NCBI GenBank assembly: GCA_021781255.1
Contig: JAJXXG010000505.1
Span: 1 to 10,522 of the forward strand
Reading direction: 5' to 3'
DNA: 10,522 nt
Source: Acidobacteriota bacterium
Lineage (GTDB): Bacteria > Acidobacteriota > Terriglobia > Terriglobales > Acidobacteriaceae
Every line of letters starts with the position of its first letter. The stretch's first letter is position 1. This document shows, piece after piece, positions 5,524-10,522 of the stretch. The position numbers and the translations under genes were made by a program. The notes under the pieces were generated by a model that saw nothing but the letters and a program-made list of their open reading frames with translations, was not told where the DNA came from and did not search any database.

Positions 5524-7221
5524 ATGACTGAAGCTGTTCAATCTAAAGAGACCAAGGCGCAGCGTTCTGAGCGCTTGAAGCGCGAAAAGAACCCATGGGA
5601 AGCCTTCGATGAAGTGCGCGCTTTTGCACGGCAGGGGCGCTCCAGCGTCGTTCCCGAGTGGGCATCGACGTACTTCAAGTGGTGGGGCGTCTACACGCAG
5701 GGCGACGGCGTGGGCGCGACCGGCGGCAAGGGTGGCGAGGGCGTCACCTCCGACTACTTCATGATGCGCATCGGCATCCCCAATGGCATTCTCACCGCCC
5801 ACCAGCTTCGCATCATCGCCGGAATCACACGCAAGTACGCTCGTAACCTGGCCGACATCACAGTACGCCAGAACATCCAGCTCCACTGGCTCACCATCGA
5901 GTCGCTTCCCGAGGTGGTGGACGCGCTCGACGCCATCGGCCTCTCGCCCAAAGGAGCCTGCGGCGACGTAGTGCGCAACGTCACCGGTTGCCCTCTGGCC
6001 GGGGTGGACGCGGATGAACTCATCGACTCATCGCAGCTTGCCATCGATATTGCGCGATTGCTCACGGCCAACCCGGAGTTCTACAACCTGCCGCGGAAAT
6101 TCAAAATCTCCGTCACCGGCTGCCCCACGTGGTGCAACTACCCGGAGATCAATGACGTCGCCCTCACGCCGGTGGCGCACAGCGGCCAGGTGGGCTATGC
6201 ACTGCGCGTGGGTGGCGGGCTCTCAAAGGAACCGCATCTTGCCATCCCCATCGATGCCTTCATCCTGCCCGATCAGGCTCTCCGCGTTGTGCGCACGGTT
6301 GTTGAAATCTTCCGCGATCAGCAGGGCCTGCGCGAGAATCGCGATCGCGCCCGCTTGAAATATCTTTTCCTGAAAGAGGGTTGGACTCCCGAATCGTTTC
6401 GCGCTGAGCTCCAGTCGCGCCTCGACTTCACGCTGCTTCCCGGCGTGCCCGAGAACGTGCCCGACGAAACCCTGCGCGACCACGCCGGCATTCATCCGCA
6501 GCGGCAGCCCGGCCTCAGCTACGTTGGCGCGTCCGTGCTGCGCGGACGCATGACGGGCGACCAGTTGGAAGCCGCAGCCGATCTCGCCGATCGCTACGGC
6601 ACAGGAGAACTCCGCGCTACCGTCTCACAGAACCTTTTGTTCATCAACGTTCCCTACCAGAAGTCCGGTGAACTGGCGCGCGAGCTCGGCAAGCTCGGCC
6701 TGCATGTCGAAGGCTCTTCCTTCTGGCGCGGCGCAATCGCCTGCACAGGCACTGAGTTCTGCAAGCTGGCCATCACTGAGACCAAGGGCTTTACCCGCTG
6801 GCTGGTGGAGGAGCTTGAGGAGCGCCTGCCGCAGTTCGATCAGGATCTCCGGCTTCATGTGACCGGCTGCCCCAACGGCTGCGGCCAGCACTGGATCGCC
6901 GACATCGGCATCGAGGGCAAGAAAATCAAGCACGACGGCAAGCTCACCGATGCGTACTACTTCTGTCTCGGCGGAGCCGTGGGCCGCGACTCATCCATTG
7001 CGCGCCCGGTTGGATTTCGCTGCCCCGCGCCGCTTGTTCCGGAAGCGATCGAGCGCCTGCTGCGCGAATATCTCGCCAGCCGCACTCAAAATGAAAATCT
7101 TCGCACCTGGTTCCAGCGCCATTCTGACGACGAGTTGCGCGCTCATCTTGCCGGAGAGTCTTTGCCGGCTGTTGAACGCGACCTGCCCGCCGGCCGAGTA
7201 CCACACGCCGTGGCCGATTGA
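5524..7221 (+). CDS. Nitrite/sulfite reductase, siroheme- and 4Fe-4S-dependent (ferredoxin type)
   Basis: The 565-residue protein has the doubled layout of the siroheme reductase family, with two ferredoxin-like half-domains (~75-140 and ~330-395) and two catalytic halves. The cluster and siroheme ligands are visible in the second half: CTGTEFC (C407, C413) and VTGCPNGC (C449, C453). VRQNIQLHW (114-122) and KFKISVTGCP (~192-201) are family motifs. It reduces sulfite to sulfide or nitrite to ammonia by six electrons, normally from ferredoxin, in the cytoplasm. FKWWGVYTQ near the N-terminus and KGACGD (C146) recall the SirA-like group, in which a Tyr-Cys crosslink was described; Y57 and C146 are candidates, but nitrite reductase remains possible. 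ATG 5524 has GGGG five bases upstream; an in-frame TTG at 5500 lies inside the terminator T-run and is rejected. The siroheme synthase gene follows after 11 bp. Confidence 0.93.
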   Translation: MTEAVQSKETKAQRSERLKREKNPWEAFDEVRAFARQGRSSVVPEWASTYFKWWGVYTQGDGVGATGGKGGEGVTSDYFMMRIGIPNGILTAHQLRIIAGITRKYARNLADITVRQNIQLHWLTIESLPEVVDALDAIGLSPKGACGDVVRNVTGCPLAGVDADELIDSSQLAIDIARLLTANPEFYNLPRKFKISVTGCPTWCNYPEINDVALTPVAHSGQVGYALRVGGGLSKEPHLAIPIDAFILPDQALRVVRTVVEIFRDQQGLRENRDRARLKYLFLKEGWTPESFRAELQSRLDFTLLPGVPENVPDETLRDHAGIHPQRQPGLSYVGASVLRGRMTGDQLEAAADLADRYGTGELRATVSQNLLFINVPYQKSGELARELGKLGLHVEGSSFWRGAIACTGTEFCKLAITETKGFTRWLVEELEERLPQFDQDLRLHVTGCPNGCGQHWIADIGIEGKKIKHDGKLTDAYYFCLGGAVGRDSSIARPVGFRCPAPLVPEAIERLLREYLASRTQNENLRTWFQRHSDDELRAHLAGESLPAVERDLPAGRVPHAVAD

Positions 7222-7232
7222 GGATGCAACCC

Positions 7233-8609
7233 ATGAGTCTGCTGCCCATCTTTCTCAAACTCGACAACCGTCCCTGCCTGCTGGTCGGCGCAGGCAATGT
7301 TGCGCTTGAAAAAATCGGCAGCCTGCTCAAGACAGGCTTGCGTCTGCGCGTCGTCGCGCCCGATGCCAGACCCGAAGTGCAGCAGTTGGCAGCCGCGGGC
7401 AAGCTCGAATGGGTCCAGCGCCCGTTCGATCTCAACGACCTCGACGGCAACTTCCTGGTCATCGCCGCAACTGATTCCCCTGAGGTCAACGCATCTGTCT
7501 ATCGTGGAGCAGTCGAGCGCAACATCCCCTGCAACAGCGTGGATGACATTCCCAACTGCGATTTCTTTTTCGGCTCGGTCGTGACCCGCGGCGCATTGCA
7601 GATCGCCATCTCCACAGCCGGGGAAAGCCCCGCGGTCGCGCAGCGTCTGCGCCGCGAAATCGACGAGCAGCTCCCACAGGACCTGGGACCATGGCTCGAA
7701 AACCTCGGCCAGCTTCGCCGCGACATTCTTGCGACACATCCCCGCGGCGACGCCCGCAAAGCTCTCCTCCACCAGCTCGCGCAGCGTCAGGTCTGCGGCG
7801 CTGCCTCGTGCCCCTCGCGCCACATGGCCCTTGCGCCGCTTGTGCCCGAAACTGCCACCGGCGAGGGCAAGGTCTATCTGGTCGGCGCCGGTCCCGGTGC
7901 CCCCGACCTGCTCACCGTGAAAGCGCTGCGCCTCATTCAGTCCGCGCAGGTCATCCTCCACGATGACCTTGTCCCCGATGCCATCCTGCAGCTCGCCCCA
8001 CAGTCCGCTGAAGTCGTCAACGTGGGCAAACGCTGCGGCGTAAAGAACATCACGCAGCAGGAGATCAACGAGCTGATGGTGAAGCACGCCCGCGCAGATC
8101 GCAGCGTGGTTCGCCTCAAAAGCGGAGACCCGCTCCTCTTTGGCCGCGCCGCAGAGGAAATGGCTGCGCTCGCCGAAGCGGACATCCCGTATGAAGCCGT
8201 TCCCGGAATCAGCGCCGCCTTCGCAGCCGCGGCAGCCGTCGGCTGCTCGCTCACCAGCCGCAACACGGCATCCAGCGTAACCTTCTCCACAGGCCATCAC
8301 GCGCAGTCCCACAGCCAGGCGCCTCTGCCTCAGTTGGAGGACGCGACCCGCGTCGTCTACATGCCCGGCCGCGATCTGAGCCTGCTCGCGCTTGAGTGGC
8401 TTCAGGAAGGTCTCCCGCGCGAGTTCCCTTGCGCCCTGGTCTCGCGCGCCGCCCAGCCCGACCAGCAGATTCGCTACACCACGCTCGCTGAGCTGGGCGA
8501 AGCCGAACCCACCCTTGCACCCAGCCTCCTCATCGCCGGCTGGGCGGTGCAGGAATCATCCGCCACCTGCCCCACTGCTATGGACAGAGCAGCAGCCGCA
8601 CTCGCCTGA
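7233..8609 (+). CDS. cysG: Siroheme synthase: precorrin-2 dehydrogenase/ferrochelatase fused to uroporphyrinogen-III methyltransferase
   Basis: The 458-residue length is close to E. coli CysG. The N-terminal Met8-like half has the NAD-binding loop LLVGAGNVALEK (16-27), VIAATDSPEVN (76-86), CNSVDDIPNCDFFFGSVV (100-117) with the presumed catalytic Asp, and STAGESPAVAQRLR (127-140). A linker containing VCGAASC leads to the SUMT half: KVYLVGAGPGAPDLLT (213-228), VNVGKRCG (262-269), VVRLKSGDPLLFGR (292-305) and EAVPGISAA (321-329). Together they convert uroporphyrinogen III to siroheme, the cofactor of the reductase 11 bp upstream. The usual His after GKRxG is replaced by KN here, and GCSLTSRN stands where GIPLTHR is usual. 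ATG 7233 has GAGG nine bases upstream, and the protein start matches the family; ATG 7224 and an overlapping TTG at 7218 are less likely. Confidence 0.94.
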   Translation: MSLLPIFLKLDNRPCLLVGAGNVALEKIGSLLKTGLRLRVVAPDARPEVQQLAAAGKLEWVQRPFDLNDLDGNFLVIAATDSPEVNASVYRGAVERNIPCNSVDDIPNCDFFFGSVVTRGALQIAISTAGESPAVAQRLRREIDEQLPQDLGPWLENLGQLRRDILATHPRGDARKALLHQLAQRQVCGAASCPSRHMALAPLVPETATGEGKVYLVGAGPGAPDLLTVKALRLIQSAQVILHDDLVPDAILQLAPQSAEVVNVGKRCGVKNITQQEINELMVKHARADRSVVRLKSGDPLLFGRAAEEMAALAEADIPYEAVPGISAAFAAAAAVGCSLTSRNTASSVTFSTGHHAQSHSQAPLPQLEDATRVVYMPGRDLSLLALEWLQEGLPREFPCALVSRAAQPDQQIRYTTLAELGEAEPTLAPSLLIAGWAVQESSATCPTAMDRAAAALA

Positions 8610-8649
8610 GGACATGCACGCCGAAAGCCAGATGCCGCGCCAGGCCGCG

Positions 8650-8676
8650 TTCAACCACCCGGCCTGCCTTTATACT
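8650..8676 (+). promoter_or_regulatory. Probable promoter of mtnP
   Basis: TATACT at 8671-8676 differs from the sigma-70 -10 consensus at one position. TTCAAC at 8650-8655 is a poor -35 with short 15-base spacing. It lies in the 129-base gap after cysG, overlapping a 7-bp inverted repeat (8640-8646 / 8661-8667) that might be a weak cysG terminator with a poor T-run. Confidence 0.4.
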
Positions 8677-8679
8677 GAA

Positions 8680-8700
8680 GTGTCTGCTATATGCAGACGC
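8680..8700 (+). promoter_or_regulatory. Palindrome just downstream of the putative mtnP -10
   Basis: GTCTGC (8682-8687) and GCAGAC (8693-8698) flank TATAT as a perfect inverted repeat. As RNA it extends to eight pairs, including one G-U. It starts about four bases after the -10, where transcription should begin, so it could be an operator or a 5'-end stabilising hairpin. It is not followed by a T-run. Confidence 0.35.
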
Positions 8701-8726
8701 ACGGGCTGAAAATGAGGCTCGTCGCA

Positions 8727-8732
8727 AAGGAG
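8727..8732 (+). promoter_or_regulatory. Ribosome binding site that selects the TTG start of mtnP
   Basis: AAGGAG is followed by six bases and then TTG at 8739. In-frame ATGs at 8691 and 8712 have no comparable site upstream, and the first falls inside the palindrome. Confidence 0.75.
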
Positions 8733-8738
8733 CGGGCC

Positions 8739-9602
8739 TTGGCTCAGGCAGAAATCGGCATCATCGGCGGCAGCGGACTCTACTCCATGCCCGGATTCAC
8801 CAACGTCCGCGAAGAGCGCGTGGAAACGCCCTTCGGCGACCCTTCCGACGTTTTCGTCCTCGGCGAACTCGAGGGGCGCAAAGTCGCCTTCCTCGCCCGC
8901 CATGGGCGCGGCCATCGCATCCTGCCATCAGAGCTGAACTTCCGCGCCAACATCTACGCCTTCAAGAAACTCGGCGTCGAGCGCATCCTGTCCGCCTCAG
9001 CCGTCGGCTCCCTCAAAGAAGAGCACAAGCCCACCGACTTCGTCATTCCCGACCAGTTCATCGACCGCACCTTCCATCGCGTCTCCACTTTCTTTGGCGA
9101 TGGCATCGTGGGCCATGTGGCCTTTGGCGATCCCGTTTGCGCCACCGTCGCCCGCACCGCGGCCCAGGCCTGCGCCACGGTCGGTGTCGTGGGCAAACTG
9201 GGCGGCACCTATGTCTGCATGGAGGGCCCGCAATTCTCCACCAGGGCCGAGTCGAACCTCTACCGCAGTTGGGGCGCCGACGTCATCGGCATGACCAACC
9301 TGCAGGAAGCCAAGCTGGCCCGCGAGGCCGAGATCTGCTACGCTACCGTGGCCATGGTCACGGACTACGATTGCTGGCGCGAAGGCCATGACGCCGTCAC
9401 CATTGAAGAAATCGTAGCCGTCCTCCACCAGAACGCTGAGAACGCCGCCAGGGTGGTAAAAGCAGCGGTAGCGGCCATGCCAGTGGGGCGCACCTGCGCC
9501 TGCGCGTCGGCCGCCAAATTCGCCGTCCTCACTCAACCGGACGCAATCCCGGCTGCAACCAAAGAAAACCTGAAGCTGCTCTTCGGAAAATATCTCGGCT
9601 GA
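8739..9602 (+). CDS. mtnP: S-methyl-5'-thioadenosine phosphorylase
   Basis: The 287-residue protein has the nucleoside phosphorylase (PNP/MTAP family) layout: IGIIGGSGLY (6-15) at the N-terminus, ARHGRGHRILPSE (53-65) for phosphate binding, YVCMEGPQFSTRAES (158-172) and GMTNLQEAKLARE (184-196). TDYDCW (208-213) supplies the two Asp residues (209, 211) that in MTAP replace the purine-discriminating Asn of PNP, pointing to methylthioadenosine rather than inosine or guanosine. It splits methylthioadenosine with phosphate into adenine and methylthioribose-1-phosphate in the cytoplasm; some bacterial relatives also take 5'-deoxyadenosine. TTG 8739 is chosen as start because of AAGGAG six bases upstream and because the family normally begins just before this GIIGGSGLY motif; starts at 8691 or 8712 would add 9-16 uncharacteristic residues. 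A PfkB kinase gene follows after 49 bp. Confidence 0.92.
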   Translation: MAQAEIGIIGGSGLYSMPGFTNVREERVETPFGDPSDVFVLGELEGRKVAFLARHGRGHRILPSELNFRANIYAFKKLGVERILSASAVGSLKEEHKPTDFVIPDQFIDRTFHRVSTFFGDGIVGHVAFGDPVCATVARTAAQACATVGVVGKLGGTYVCMEGPQFSTRAESNLYRSWGADVIGMTNLQEAKLAREAEICYATVAMVTDYDCWREGHDAVTIEEIVAVLHQNAENAARVVKAAVAAMPVGRTCACASAAKFAVLTQPDAIPAATKENLKLLFGKYLG

Positions 9603-9651
9603 TAACATACCCGCCGCAAGATAAATAAGTTCGAGTTATGGAGAAAGTTAC

Positions 9652-10522
9652 ATGGCAATTACCGTAGTAGGCAGCGTCGCATTCGATTCAATCGAAACCC
9701 CAGCAGGACGCCGCGAGCGCTGCCTCGGCGGCGCGGCAACTTATTTCTCTCTCGCTGCCAGTTACTTCACAGATGTGCGCGTCATCGCCGTTGTCGGCGA
9801 GGACTTTGGCCCCCACGAAGAGAAAGTCTTCACCGCGCGCGGCATTGACATGCGCGGCATCGAGCACGCCCCTGGCAAGAGCTTCTTCTGGGAAGGCTCA
9901 TACCTCGAAAACCTCAACGAAGCCAGGACTCATAACACCGAGCTCAATGTCTTCGGGTCTTTCCAGCCCAAGATTCCCGATGCTTACCGCGACTCAGAGT
10001 TCCTGTTTCTTGCCAATATCGATCCCGTCCTTCAGCGCCGCGTGCGCGAAGCCATGCCGCAGGCCCGCCTCGTCGCCGGCGACACCATGAATTACTGGAT
10101 CAAGGATCATCGCGCCTCGCTGCTCGAAGTGCTCAAGGGGCTCGACGTGCTGCTCATCAATGACACAGAGACCCGCATGCTCGCCGGCAACAACAACATG
10201 GTCAAAGCCGCGCGCGCGGTGCTCAACATGGGGCCGCGCATGCTCGTCGTCAAGCACGGCGAGTATGGCGCCACCGTCTTCCACAAAGCCGACCACGAGG
10301 CCGGCGCAAAAACCTTCCGCGCACCCGCCCTCCCGCTCGAAGAAGTCATCGACCCCACCGGCGCAGGCGACAGCTTTGCCGGCGGCTTCTTTGGCTATCT
10401 CGCTTCGCAGCCCGCGCTCACGCCCGCCACGTTCCGGCGCGCCATGTTCTACGGCAGTGTCATGGGATCGTTCACCGTGGAGCGCTTCGGCACAGAGCGC
10501 CTGCAGCAGCTCTCGCGCGAGG
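9652..10522 (+). CDS. PfkB/ribokinase-family sugar or nucleoside kinase (3' end missing)
   Basis: The frame is open from ATG 9652 to the end of the window, giving 290 residues with no stop. VVGSVAFDSI (5-14) and CLGGAATYFS (24-33) form the N-terminal PfkB substrate region, LLINDTETRMLAG (167-179) the middle, and DPTGAGDSFAGGFF (234-247) the C-terminal signature with the anion hole and catalytic Asp240. GGAG lies eight bases before the ATG. These enzymes phosphorylate sugars or nucleosides with ATP in the cytoplasm; the substrate cannot be read from the sequence. Its place 49 bp after mtnP suggests co-transcription and perhaps a role in ribose or adenosine salvage, but MtnP already releases a phosphorylated sugar, so no kinase step is obviously needed. 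Most of the protein is probably present, as the family is usually about 300-330 residues. Confidence 0.9.
   Translation, partial: MAITVVGSVAFDSIETPAGRRERCLGGAATYFSLAASYFTDVRVIAVVGEDFGPHEEKVFTARGIDMRGIEHAPGKSFFWEGSYLENLNEARTHNTELNVFGSFQPKIPDAYRDSEFLFLANIDPVLQRRVREAMPQARLVAGDTMNYWIKDHRASLLEVLKGLDVLLINDTETRMLAGNNNMVKAARAVLNMGPRMLVVKHGEYGATVFHKADHEAGAKTFRAPALPLEEVIDPTGAGDSFAGGFFGYLASQPALTPATFRRAMFYGSVMGSFTVERFGTERLQQLSRE

Noticed and set aside
7143..8312. 389-codon open frame on the minus strand across cysG
   Set aside because: It is antisense to a well-recognised gene, shows no known motif, and long antisense frames are expected in GC-rich coding DNA.
8640..8670. Possible terminator after cysG (GCAGGCC/GGCCTGC)
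   Set aside because: Seven-pair stem with a 14-base loop, followed by only a short interrupted T-run; too weak to list as a terminator and it overlaps the promoter region.
8997..9608. 203-codon minus-strand open frame across mtnP
   Set aside because: Shadow of mtnP codon bias; no family resemblance and no plausible start context.

Overview
The window is a GC-rich stretch of bacterial chromosome. Its content is a siroheme-type nitrite/sulfite reductase with a fused CysG, a fused Memo-AMMECR1 protein beside a radical SAM enzyme and a DUF362 protein, and a membrane-fused spermidine-synthase-like protein. That combination reminds me of Acidobacteriota (Terriglobia/Acidobacteriaceae). This assignment rests on remembered gene content and style, not on a search, and is only moderately certain. 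I saw no tRNA, rRNA, CRISPR array, insertion sequence or phage gene.

Layout. (1) 1-1221 (+): the 3' part of a membrane protein with a spermidine-synthase-like domain followed by a multi-helix membrane domain. (2) 5060-1208 (-): a compact three-gene operon in the order DUF362 protein, AmmeMemoRadiSam radical SAM enzyme (amrS), Memo-AMMECR1 fusion (amrB-amrA). Its last gene converges on gene 1 and overlaps it by 14 bp. (3) 5061-5523: a divergent intergenic region with a GC hairpin, a possible cysteine-rich leader ORF and a strong intrinsic terminator just before the next start codon. (4) 5524-8609 (+): siroheme/4Fe-4S nitrite/sulfite reductase followed by siroheme synthase cysG. (5) 8739-9602 (+): methylthioadenosine phosphorylase (mtnP) with a TTG start and its own probable promoter. 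(6) 9652 to the window end (+): a PfkB-family sugar/nucleoside kinase, truncated by the window edge.

How the genes work together. CysG makes the siroheme that the reductase needs, and the two genes are 11 bp apart, so this is a clear functional operon. The minus-strand operon is the most interesting part. All three products begin with what looks like an export signal: twin-arginine type for the DUF362 protein and the radical SAM enzyme, Sec-like for the Memo-AMMECR1 fusion. This suggests a version of the poorly understood AmmeMemoRadiSam system that acts outside the cytoplasm or at the membrane, possibly with the membrane-bound SpeE-like protein next door. S-adenosylmethionine chemistry recurs across the window: radical SAM would give 5'-deoxyadenosine, an aminopropyltransferase would give methylthioadenosine, CysG uses SAM as methyl donor, and MtnP recycles methylthioadenosine. 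The link between these blocks is inference only.
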